From NCBI GenBank assembly GCA_016712525.1, contig JADJQX010000001.1:558001-622000 (forward strand): a DNA stretch of 64,000 nt, given 5' to 3'. The position numbers and the translations under genes are program-made. Below are positions 41,442 through 49,073 of the stretch, piece by piece. The DNA is from Myxococcales bacterium. Its GTDB lineage: Bacteria > Myxococcota_A > Polyangia > Polyangiales > Polyangiaceae. Position 1 is the first letter of the stretch, and each line of letters starts with the position of its first letter. Below the pieces are notes generated by a model. The model was not told the origin of the DNA and searched no databases. It was given only the letters and a program-made list of their open reading frames with translations.

Positions 41442-43727
41442 TCACCCCTCGTAGAGCGCGTCGTGGATGCGGGCCGCGCGCTCCCTCAAGGTCGCGTGGA
41501 GCTCGCGCGAGCGCGGATCGGCCCGGAGCGCGCGGAGGCTCGGGCTCTTCTCGTACCAGTGGACGTCGAAGAGCCCTTGGCCCACGGCGCGCTCGAGCCC
41601 TCGCAGGGCCACGTCGACGTCGCCGGCGGCCGAGGCCAAGTCGCAGAGCACTTGGGCGTAGAACGCGCTGCGACGTTGGCTCGCGTGAGGCTCGAGGAGC
41701 CCCTTGGCGATGCAGGTCTCGCGCGCGGCTCCCCAATCTCCGCGGACGGCGGCCACGGTCGCGCGGCACAGATCCGGATCGAAGACACCGGACTCGAGGC
41801 GCGCCTCGAGATCGGACACGGCTTGCCGAATCCACTCGGCCTCTCCGCTCCACAGGGCGAGCCGGAGCATGCCGAAGGGGCGTCCGAGGCGCTGACCTTC
41901 GCTCCGCTCCAGCAAATCGATCTGACGCTTCGCCTCGCCCCATCGACCTTCGAGGCCATCGGCTCGCGCGAGCTCCCACCGGAGCACGTAGAGCTCGGGC
42001 TCGCGCGCCATGGCAGCCTCGAGGCGGGCGCGCGCGTCATCGAGGAAGCCGGCCTCGAGCAGCATGCGACCGAGCCACTCGTGCCCGTCGGGCCATCCCG
42101 GCGCCACCCGCACGGCCGCGCGAAAGTGGCGGGCCGCCGAGACGGGATCCTCCGCGTGGAGGGCGAAGTGCCCCGCCGCGATGTGGGGCTCGGGGCGGTT
42201 CGGAGCGAGCGTGAGCGCGCGCTGGATCTCGCGGCGCGCAGCGTCGAGGTCAGGCGGCGCCGCCGTGGAGAAGAACGCAAAACGGACGAGCGCCATGGCA
42301 TGCCCTGCGAGCAGCACCGCGTGCTCGGGGGCGAACGAGAGCGCCCTTTCGTAGAGCCGAAGCGACTCGCCGTCGTCCAGCGCGAACGTTCGGCGGAACA
42401 CCCGCCGCGCGCGCAGCCATGGCTCGATCGCGCCCGGGGGGAGGCCGATGTCCTCGCGCGCGCGCCGTCGCGTCGACGCGCTGAGAGCGAGCCCGTCGAG
42501 CACGAAGTCGGCGAGCGCGGGGATCACCTTGGCCTCGAGCGGGAAGCGCCCCGAGAGCACGACCTCGTCGGCCTCGCGGCTCCGCACCTCGAGGAGCAGC
42601 CTCTTTCCAGCCGAGATCGTGCGACCGACGATCCCGTACGTGGAGCGGAGGGCCTCGTGGTCGTCCAAGTGGAGCCTCAGGCCTTCGACCGTCGAGAGGC
42701 CGAGGAGCAGCTCGTCTCGCATGGCGCCGAGCACCTCTCGCGCTTCGGGACCGGCCTCGACGAAGGGCGCGAGGGCGACCGTCGGCGCCGGATCACGGGC
42801 GAGATCGCGCGGGCGAACCGCGAGCGGGGCTTGCTCGGCGAACGACGAGGCGAGCTCTTCGAGCGCGGCGGCGAGGGAGCTCGCGTCGGGGTGCCGGTCG
42901 GCGGGGCTCGGCGCCATGGCCTTCACGACGAGCCGCGCGAACGCCTCGGGGAGGTTCGCCTGGCGCGCACGCGGGTCGGGCGGCGCGACGTCGAGGCGCG
43001 CCACCATGACGGCGATGGCCGTATCTCCCTCGAACGGGAGCGCCCCGGTCACGAGCTCGAACAACGTGACCCCGAGCGCATAGAGATCCGTGCTCGGCCC
43101 CGTGCGCTCGTGGCGCACCTGCTCTGGCGACATGTAGGCAGGCGTGCCGACGAGGTCGTTCGTGGGGTCTTCGAGGGAGAACGCGATGCCGAAGTCGGCC
43201 ACCGCGATGTGCCCATTCGGGCGGATCATGACGTTGTCGGGCTTGATATCCCGGTGGATGACGCCTGCGGCGTGGGCAGCCTCGAGCGCGCGCGCGACCT
43301 CCGCGCCGATCCTGGCGGCGAGGCCCCAAGGCAAGGGCCCCGACCGCGCGAGGACGTCCGACAGCGGCTCCCCCTCGACGAACTCCATCGTCACGAACCG
43401 CGTGCCGTCGGCGTTGTGGAGCTCGAAGACGCGCGCGACCGACGGGTGCGTGACCCGGCGCGCGAGGCGGACCTCCTTGCGAAAACGCTCCACCAGAGCG
43501 GGCCGCATCGCGAGCTCGGGCCGCAGCGTCTTGACCGCGACGACCTCGTCGAGCTCACGGTCGTGCGCGCGGTACACCTCGCCCATGCCGCCGGCCCCGA
43601 CGAACTCGAACACATGGTAACGCCCGCCGAGCGTGCGACCGAGCAGCGCCGCCGCGGAGGGCTCGCCATGCGAGGCGAGGTGCCCCTCGTCCGTGACCGT
43701 CTCGGCGAGCTGGGTGTCGTCCACCAC
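41442..43727 (-). CDS. Ser/Thr protein kinase with TPR tail
   Basis: 761 residues. The N-terminal Hanks-type kinase (about 30-290) is complete: GAGGMGEVY (P-loop), VAVKTL (ATP lysine), HRDIKPDN (catalytic loop), VADFGIAF and GTPAYMSPEQ. There is no membrane helix. A proximal segment (about 300-440) holds a domain resembling the adenylyl-cyclase-linked periplasmic binding type in related kinases. From about 460 the chain is TPR-like (LYERALSFAPEHAVLLAGHAMAL, HFRAAVRVAPGWPDGHEWLGRML). It would phosphorylate partners recruited by the TPRs. Upstream are three small coupled genes, so it may report on the secreted protein at 44437. Confidence 0.92.
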   Translation of the reverse strand: MVDDTQLAETVTDEGHLASHGEPSAAALLGRTLGGRYHVFEFVGAGGMGEVYRAHDRELDEVVAVKTLRPELAMRPALVERFRKEVRLARRVTHPSVARVFELHNADGTRFVTMEFVEGEPLSDVLARSGPLPWGLAARIGAEVARALEAAHAAGVIHRDIKPDNVMIRPNGHIAVADFGIAFSLEDPTNDLVGTPAYMSPEQVRHERTGPSTDLYALGVTLFELVTGALPFEGDTAIAVMVARLDVAPPDPRARQANLPEAFARLVVKAMAPSPADRHPDASSLAAALEELASSFAEQAPLAVRPRDLARDPAPTVALAPFVEAGPEAREVLGAMRDELLLGLSTVEGLRLHLDDHEALRSTYGIVGRTISAGKRLLLEVRSREADEVVLSGRFPLEAKVIPALADFVLDGLALSASTRRRAREDIGLPPGAIEPWLRARRVFRRTFALDDGESLRLYERALSFAPEHAVLLAGHAMALVRFAFFSTAAPPDLDAARREIQRALTLAPNRPEPHIAAGHFALHAEDPVSAARHFRAAVRVAPGWPDGHEWLGRMLLEAGFLDDARARLEAAMAREPELYVLRWELARADGLEGRWGEAKRQIDLLERSEGQRLGRPFGMLRLALWSGEAEWIRQAVSDLEARLESGVFDPDLCRATVAAVRGDWGAARETCIAKGLLEPHASQRRSAFYAQVLCDLASAAGDVDVALRGLERAVGQGLFDVHWYEKSPSLRALRADPRSRELHATLRERAARIHDALYEG

Positions 43728-43763
43728 GCCTCGAAGGTACCACGCCCTCTCCCCTCGGTAGGG

Positions 43764-44216
43764 TCAGCTCGAGGGCGCGGGGGGCTGAGTCACCCGGTGG
43801 GTGGGCTCGTCAGCGGGGGACGCCAGGCCGAGCGCGCCGATCACGATGAGCCGCTCGAGGAGCTCGAGGACCTGCTCGCGGGGCATCGCCGCGACCTCGA
43901 GGAGGTGCGCGACGTTCGAGACACCGTCGACGCGCGTGAGGAGGAACGCCTCGCGGGGCTCGAGCGGGAGGCGAACGAGCTCTTCGTCGGACACGATGAC
44001 GATCGGCACGGCGTCGAGCGCGATGAGCATGCGCTTACGGACCCGATCGGCCACCTCGAGGGCCGCGTCGATCTGGCCGGCCAAGTAGAGCGCTCGCATC
44101 GACTCGAGCTCGAGCGTGGAGCCGCCGCGTCCGCGCGTGAGATCCTCCCCGCCGCCCAGCCTATGCAGCGCGCCGAAGCCACCGAGATCGGGCGCTGGCG
44201 GCTCTCGACGGCTCAC
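43764..44216 (-). CDS. Small regulatory protein with a winged-helix-like C-terminus
   Basis: 150 residues from a GTG at 44216 that overlaps the stop of the 75-codon gene before it (GTGA). After a Gly/Arg/Pro N-terminal 30 residues come three helices (SMRALYLAGQIDAALEVADRV) and a strand-turn-helix part, EAFLLTRVDGVSNVAHLLEVA followed by MPREQVLELLERLIVIGAL. This is a helical C-terminal module common in myxobacterial signalling proteins next to kinases. It ends 36 bases before the kinase ATG and is co-directional, so a regulatory or substrate role for the kinase is likely, by context only. Confidence 0.6.
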   Translation of the reverse strand: MSRREPPAPDLGGFGALHRLGGGEDLTRGRGGSTLELESMRALYLAGQIDAALEVADRVRKRMLIALDAVPIVIVSDEELVRLPLEPREAFLLTRVDGVSNVAHLLEVAAMPREQVLELLERLIVIGALGLASPADEPTHRVTQPPAPSS

Positions 44217-44440
44217 GAGGCGCCCCCGAGCACACCCCGTCCGCCGAGCGAATTTCGCAGGTATTTTCGGGCCATAGACATCGCTCTCCCTCCGTTCGAT
44301 CGATAGTCCGAGGGCGCCGCGGATCGTCCTGAGACCCACCCAAGAAACGACTCCTCGCTCCGGAGCGCGACGAAACGACGCCCGAACGTCACGAGCGCGT
44401 CGCGAAACGACAGCGAAGGCGCGAACGCCCGCGTCCTCAT
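44213..44440 (-). CDS. Small 75-codon coupled gene
   Basis: 75 residues. Its ATG at 44440 overlaps the stop of the lipoprotein gene before it (ATGA) and its stop overlaps the GTG of the next gene, so both edges show coupling. An internal ATG at 44281, preceded by GGAGGGAGAGCG, would give a 22-residue product. The first half (LSFRDALVTFGRRFVALRSEESFLGW) is helical and basic; no signal or family is recognised. It is either a small regulator or a coupling reading frame. Confidence 0.4.
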   Translation of the reverse strand: MRTRAFAPSLSFRDALVTFGRRFVALRSEESFLGWVSGRSAAPSDYRSNGGRAMSMARKYLRNSLGGRGVLGGAS

Positions 44441-45354
44441 CGGGCGATCTCTTCTTTCGCGAGCCTGTCGAGGGTCGACGTGTCGCCGACCTCGAGCCCG
44501 CGCCAGACCTCGAGGAGCGCGGCTTCGTCCGCGGACGCGGCGGCGCCCTTCGACGCGGTCTCACCGGAGCCGCGGTCCATCCCGAAGATGCGGCCCGCGA
44601 TCTGGCCCACGCAGATCGACGCCGTGCTCACCATCTGGAACGCCGTACGCGGCCGCAGGATCTCGGCCAGGCCGATCGTCGAGAGCACCTTCGCGAGATC
44701 CGCGGGCGGGAGGGCGCAGATCGAGGCCTCTTTGGCCGTGTAACACGCGGGGTGGGACGCGAAGGCCTTGTCGAAGGTCGCCTTGCAGACCGCGCTCGAG
44801 GCCGGGCCGCTCGCGAACGCCCCGCTCGCGACGACGTCGTCGGCGAGCGCGCGCTGGAGGCACTGCATCACCTTCGTCACCCAGACCTTGCCCGTGTTCG
44901 AGAAGGCGCCGGCCCGGAAGGCCGTGCAGTACTTCTCGCCGAAGCCGAGCGCGTACCCCTCGGTCCCGCACGGGGTCGTCCGCTCGAGACAGGCCGAGTA
45001 CCAGGAGCAGTCGCCCTCGAGCGGAGTCGCGCAGCTCGCTACCGTCGGATACGCGTCGCCGTCGGCCTCGCAGCGACCGCGCGAGGTCTCGACGACTACC
45101 TTTCCGCGCGCCCCACAGCGCGCCGCGACCTCGGCCGCGCCCCGAGAGCAGTAGACCTTGCTCGCTTCGGCCCGGCACGACGCGCGCGCTCCGTCGTCGA
45201 GCGGGATCACACGCGCCCGCTCCTGCGAGAGCGCGCTCTCTTGGACGTCTTCGTCACCGGCCTCGGCGGAGGCGCACCCGACACCGAGCACGACCATCGG
45301 GAGAACGAAGACGAGGGACAGCAGACCCGCGCGGCGCGACGAGATGTTCGGCAT
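44437..45354 (-). CDS. Cys-rich lipoprotein resembling stanniocalcin
   Basis: 305 residues. The signal (LLSLVFVLPMVVLGVGC) gives a candidate lipidation Cys27. The mature part has 11 further Cys from residue 60 to 213. Residues 122-213 have the spacing and landmarks of stanniocalcin, a eukaryotic secreted glycoprotein: C-LE-x-T-x-C, then GYALGFGEKYC, F...GK-x-W-V, CLQRAL, C-x2-F-x9-ACY, and a final C. Secondary features (the A-F-R-A-G-A-F-S-N segment) also fit. Alignment was made from memory, so a homology search is required. It opens a coupled set with two small genes and a Ser/Thr kinase. Confidence 0.6.
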   Translation of the reverse strand: MPNISSRRAGLLSLVFVLPMVVLGVGCASAEAGDEDVQESALSQERARVIPLDDGARASCRAEASKVYCSRGAAEVAARCGARGKVVVETSRGRCEADGDAYPTVASCATPLEGDCSWYSACLERTTPCGTEGYALGFGEKYCTAFRAGAFSNTGKVWVTKVMQCLQRALADDVVASGAFASGPASSAVCKATFDKAFASHPACYTAKEASICALPPADLAKVLSTIGLAEILRPRTAFQMVSTASICVGQIAGRIFGMDRGSGETASKGAAASADEAALLEVWRGLEVGDTSTLDRLAKEEIAR

Positions 45355-45629
45355 GCGCCCCGCTCAGCATGCGTTGTGCCACATCAACCTACGCGAAACC
45401 CCACGCCACGCCGCCAGCCGGAGGAACCACGCGAGCCTGCAAGGGGATCCCTTCGTGCCTCGCACGGCCGAACCTCTGCCTCTTCGGACGATCGTGGATC
45501 ACGTACGGGCCGAGGGAGGCACGGTTCGTTCGCGCCGCCCGTGACCTGGGCCTCGAGGGCAACGGGCCAGAAATCCGCGGTTCGCGCCGAGATCCCGCGT
45601 GGGCACGTGTCGTGCAGTGTGGGACGACC

Positions 45630-46616
45630 ATGAAGCTCGCCCCCCTCGCCATGGTCCTCTCCCTCACGCTCCCCCTCTTCGCCTGCGCCGCGGAGTCGGC
45701 AGACGAAGGCTCGGCCACGTCGAACGACGACGAGCTCAACGCCGTCCCGGGTGCGTTCCAAGTGCGCTTGCGCTCCACGACCGGCGAGGACGTGGTGCTC
45801 GCCTTCGACAAGGAGACGCGCCCGGTCGCCGGCCGCCCGGAGTGCGAGGTCGTCGTCGCGAGCCCGCTGCGGGTCGCCGTCTCCAAGGGCGCTGGGCTCT
45901 CCCCGGCGCGCGCGGAGGTCATCGTCGACAACTACGTGCGAGGGCGCACCGTCGCGTTCACGCGCTCCGCGGAGGACTCGAAGACCGCCGTCCTCACGCG
46001 CGCGAGCCGCGTGTCGTTCCGGGCCGAGATCCCCGGGTTCGTGATCGGCAAACGCTGCTCCGGCGAGCCGCTCGAGTACCACCAGAACCTGAAGATCGTG
46101 CTCGATGGGAAGCCGCTCGTCGATCCCATCGGAGACAAGGACAACTTCTGGGCGACCTTGGCGAGCGCGCCGAAGTCGGGAATCTCTCCTTCGGCGCGGT
46201 CGACCGCCAACCTCGCGAGCGTCGAGGGCGCGCAGGTCGCCCTCACCTTCGGGAAGCTCGCCGGGGACGATCCGGCCCAACCCGCGACCTGCACCCAGGT
46301 GCAGGCCATTCCGGCGCGCCTCACCGTGAAGGCGCCGGGCGCGCGGACCGTCGAGGTCAAGCTCGAGAACTACCTGAGCGGGCGCACCATCGCGCGAACG
46401 CTCGCGCCCTCGTCGCCCGGTGTGCTGCGGCTCACGGCGACCTCGTCGGACGGCAACTTCGGCGCCGACGTGCCCCCCATGGTGATCGAGTCGGCGTGCT
46501 CGGGGACGCCGTGGACGTACGACCAAGTGCTCACGCTCACCATCGACGGAAAGACGCACACCGACCCCGTCGGGCGTAGACCGTCGTTCAACCTCGATCT
46601 CGCCAAGAGTCCGTGA
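45630..46616 (+). CDS. Lipoprotein with two internal repeats
   Basis: 328 residues from the ATG at 45630. The signal MVLSLTLPLFAC supplies the lipidation Cys at about residue 19. The mature part consists of two similar halves of about 130 residues. Both have a C-x-V-x-V segment, a central N-Y-x-x-G-R-T-x-A, a strand F-x-A-x-x-P, and a final C-SG-x-P-x-x-Y-x-Q-x-L with DGK-x-x-x-DP-x-G (residues about 145-175 and 295-320). The duplication is old, as only framework residues remain. Beta-rich, no family recognised. It is divergent from the stanniocalcin-like gene, with a 275-base gap between them. Confidence 0.75.
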   Translation: MKLAPLAMVLSLTLPLFACAAESADEGSATSNDDELNAVPGAFQVRLRSTTGEDVVLAFDKETRPVAGRPECEVVVASPLRVAVSKGAGLSPARAEVIVDNYVRGRTVAFTRSAEDSKTAVLTRASRVSFRAEIPGFVIGKRCSGEPLEYHQNLKIVLDGKPLVDPIGDKDNFWATLASAPKSGISPSARSTANLASVEGAQVALTFGKLAGDDPAQPATCTQVQAIPARLTVKAPGARTVEVKLENYLSGRTIARTLAPSSPGVLRLTATSSDGNFGADVPPMVIESACSGTPWTYDQVLTLTIDGKTHTDPVGRRPSFNLDLAKSP

Positions 46617-46649
46617 TCCGCGCGACGGCGCGCGCCGCTCGACTGCCTA

Positions 46650-47717
46650 TTACGGAATCCTAAGGCCAATACCCACGTCGCCGCCGAACGTCACGGGCAG
46701 TTGACGAAACACCTCTTGTCTCGTCCCGTCGGGGAGGGTCACCTCGAACGACTCTCGGAGAAAGGGGATGTAGCCCGCGACGTTCGCGCGCAACGTGAGC
46801 GGCCCCACGATCTTCACCGACGCACCGAAGCCGACGCCCCCGGAGAGCGTCGCGCGCATCTCGTTGACCGACCTCGGCAACCCCGAGGGGCGCGCGAAGA
46901 GCAGGCCGACCTCTCCCTCGGCGCACGCCGTGAGCAGGGCCGGGCCGAACACGTGAGCGAGCGGGCAGAGGCCTCCAGCGAGCGTCCCGTGCGAGAAGGC
47001 GACCTCGGCCGAGAGCACGGACGCGGCGCTCGGCACCACGTAGCTCGCGCGCCCCTGGAGCCCGATGAAGCCGCGCGGCACGAGCACGCCCACGGCCGAC
47101 ACCCCGAGCCCCACGCCGGGGACGGTGCCCGCGGTGAAGCGCGCCCCGAACGCGGCGTCGAAGAGGAGCGCAGGCGGCACCGGCTTCTTCGGCTTCTCGG
47201 GTATCGGGACGGGCACGGGCACGTACACCGTCTCCACCCGCACCTCGGGGGGAGGCGCCGAGGGCTTCTCGGCCGGAGGAGGAGGTGGTGGTGGTGGCGC
47301 CGGAGCGAGCGCCGCGTCGGGATCGATCATGACCGCGACGACGAGCACCAGCGACTCCGTGAGCGCGTCGCACGAGGCGCCGGCCTTCTCGAGGGAGCGC
47401 GTGCCGAGCACCTTGCCCTCGGAGTCGCGCAGCACGATGGTCGCGGCGAAGCCCTGCCCCTTCTTCTCGGCGCGGCCCTCGACCGAGACGTCGGCTTCGG
47501 CCGGGGACACGAAGACCTTACGACCGAGCCGCGCCTCGACGGCGCGCGCGAGCGCCTGCGTGGCGACACAACCGTCGGCCCCGGGCAGCCTGTCCCATCC
47601 GAGGGTGGACGTGCGCTTCTTGGGCGCCTCGGCCCGGGCCTCACGCGCGGGGGCGCCGAGGAGCGCGAACGCGAGCGCGGCGAGGGCGAGACGAGGGTGG
47701 GGCCGAGGCGAAGACAA
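46650..47717 (-). CDS. Outer-membrane beta-barrel-type protein with Pro-rich linker
   Basis: 355 residues with a cleavable signal (about 1-30, ALAALAFALLGAPAREARA). Residues 35-130 form a small alpha/beta domain (DRLPGADGCVATQALARAVEARLG), of a type seen in many myxobacterial periplasmic proteins. A proline run and PVPVPIPEKPKKP linker (about 145-185) is followed by amphipathic strands to the end (AAFGARFTAGTVPGVGLGVSAVG onward) ending in Pro rather than the classical Phe. A surface-facing barrel with a periplasmic domain is likely. It is convergent with the two-repeat lipoprotein. Confidence 0.75.
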   Translation of the reverse strand: MSSPRPHPRLALAALAFALLGAPAREARAEAPKKRTSTLGWDRLPGADGCVATQALARAVEARLGRKVFVSPAEADVSVEGRAEKKGQGFAATIVLRDSEGKVLGTRSLEKAGASCDALTESLVLVVAVMIDPDAALAPAPPPPPPPPAEKPSAPPPEVRVETVYVPVPVPIPEKPKKPVPPALLFDAAFGARFTAGTVPGVGLGVSAVGVLVPRGFIGLQGRASYVVPSAASVLSAEVAFSHGTLAGGLCPLAHVFGPALLTACAEGEVGLLFARPSGLPRSVNEMRATLSGGVGFGASVKIVGPLTLRANVAGYIPFLRESFEVTLPDGTRQEVFRQLPVTFGGDVGIGLRIP

Positions 47718-47756
47718 GCTCGACGAGTCTACGCGGCCTTCCGCCGGTGGGAAGGC

Positions 47757-48134
47757 TCACCTGCCTCGCACGCGACGGGCGGCCGTGATTCTCGCGAGCG
47801 CGAGGGCGACGAGGAGACCCGCGAGCGCGCCGAGGCCCCCCTGCGGGCCGTTCGGTCCCACCGCGCAGCCCCCCGAATCGTCCGAGGGGGACGAGGTCGG
47901 CGAGCACGCGAGCATGGTCTCGCCCGCGTCGTTCGTGCACCGCAGCGCCTGGCACGCCCCCGATGTGCTCCCGTACGTGCATGCTTGGCCGACCGCCTTC
48001 CCGTTGCACGCCGAGATCGAGTCGGTCTGACCGCACGAGCTCGACGGCGGACGGGGCAACACGTCGGCGAAGGAGAGACACGGCACCACGAGCACGGATG
48101 CCGCGGTGATCACGGCGGCGAGCGCGCGCCTCAC
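47757..48134 (-). CDS. Small exported protein with a MYXO-CTERM-like tail
   Basis: 125 residues from a GTG at 48134 preceded by GAGGGGGTGCGAAA, preferred over the ATG at 48179. A Sec signal (RALAAVITAASVLVVPCLSFA) precedes a 60-residue Cys-rich domain (SSSCGQTDSISACNGKAVG, QACTYGSTSGACQALRC). The C-terminus is a tripartite sorting signal: GGCAVG, a hydrophobic helix (GALAGLLVALALARI), then RRVRGR. This resembles the MYXO-CTERM motif, whose Cys is lipidated for surface display, a signature of the Myxococcota. It lacks the canonical C-x-x-C form at the tail start. Confidence 0.75.
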   Translation of the reverse strand: MRRALAAVITAASVLVVPCLSFADVLPRPPSSSCGQTDSISACNGKAVGQACTYGSTSGACQALRCTNDAGETMLACSPTSSPSDDSGGCAVGPNGPQGGLGALAGLLVALALARITAARRVRGR

Positions 48135-48317
48135 TTTCGCACCCCCTCGAGCTGAGACACGGGTCGAGTCCATGCCCACCGAGGAGCATCACGCATGCCA
48201 GATCGGCACACATGCAACACACGGGATCCACTCATGTTTTCGGGCCCCGAGGCACGAAGCTCCCTGCATCGTGTGCACGCGCGCGCACGCGCTGCGTCGC
48301 CCGGGAGCCACCCCGGA

Positions 48318-49073
48318 TCAGAACGTGTAGAAGAGCTCGACGGGGAGCGTGATGTTCGCGGACGAGGTGCCGAGGCTCACGTTCTGGCTCGAGACCGACT
48401 CGGACCCGATCGTGCCGAACATGCCGAGGCCGCTGCGGAGCTGGAGGCGCTCCGACACCTGGTACCCCACGCGGAGCGCCACGGTGACGGCGACACCGAA
48501 GGTGCTCGTCGACTCTTCGACCACGGGATTGCCCGGGGTGTTCAAGCGAAGGTTGCGATCGCTCCCGCCGAAGTAGAGCCCGAGCCCGAGCCCGGGCATG
48601 AGCGCGAGGCGTTTCGTGAGGGGGATATCGTATTGCGCCGAGAGCTCGGGCATCCAGCTCGTCTCGGAGCGCCCCCCACTCCCCTCTTCGCGCCCAATCG
48701 ACTTCTGGAGGAGCCCGAACGACGCACCGACGACGAGGTTGTCCTTGACGTGGTATTCGAGCGCCGGCGCGAGCCGCAGGAAGAGCGTCGAGTTGGTCTC
48801 CGAGGGGCCGGTCAAGCTCTCGGCCGACGTGCTCGAGTACGCGAACGCGGAGCGCAGACCGAGCGCAAATGCGCCCTTTTTCACGGGGAGCACGACCTCG
48901 GCCGGCTCCTCCGTGGCAGCCACCTGGGGGAGCGGCGCGCCGCGCTTCTGCGCGTCGTAGTCGGCAAACGGATCCGGCTGAGCGAACGCCGTCGAAGAAG
49001 AGAGCGCCACCAGCGCCGACGCGACCGTACCGACCGCTGCGCGACGGTGAAGTGCCAAGAACGAATATTTCAT
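48318..49073 (-). CDS. Outer-membrane beta-barrel protein
   Basis: 251 residues. The ATG at 49073 overlaps the stop of the OmpA-domain lipoprotein gene (ATGA). A cleavable signal ends at ...STAFAQPDPF. The mature protein is a run of amphipathic beta strands separated by short turns (FALGLRSAFAYSSTSAESL, PALEYHVKDNLVVGASFGLL, LMPGLGLGLYFGGSDRNLRL), with the terminal residue Phe, as required for outer-membrane insertion by the BAM complex. It is the last of four genes of one operon and should be the partner barrel of the lipoproteins before it. Confidence 0.85.
   Translation of the reverse strand: MKYSFLALHRRAAVGTVASALVALSSSTAFAQPDPFADYDAQKRGAPLPQVAATEEPAEVVLPVKKGAFALGLRSAFAYSSTSAESLTGPSETNSTLFLRLAPALEYHVKDNLVVGASFGLLQKSIGREEGSGGRSETSWMPELSAQYDIPLTKRLALMPGLGLGLYFGGSDRNLRLNTPGNPVVEESTSTFGVAVTVALRVGYQVSERLQLRSGLGMFGTIGSESVSSQNVSLGTSSANITLPVELFYTF

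Noticed and set aside
44213..44281. 22-codon frame with GG motifs as a peptide-toxin or RiPP precursor
   Set aside because: No modifying enzyme, transporter or leader signature nearby; it is the end of the 75-codon coupled frame.
41412..44306. 964-codon plus-strand frame over the kinase genes
   Set aside because: A shadow of the minus-strand kinase, whose motifs are complete.
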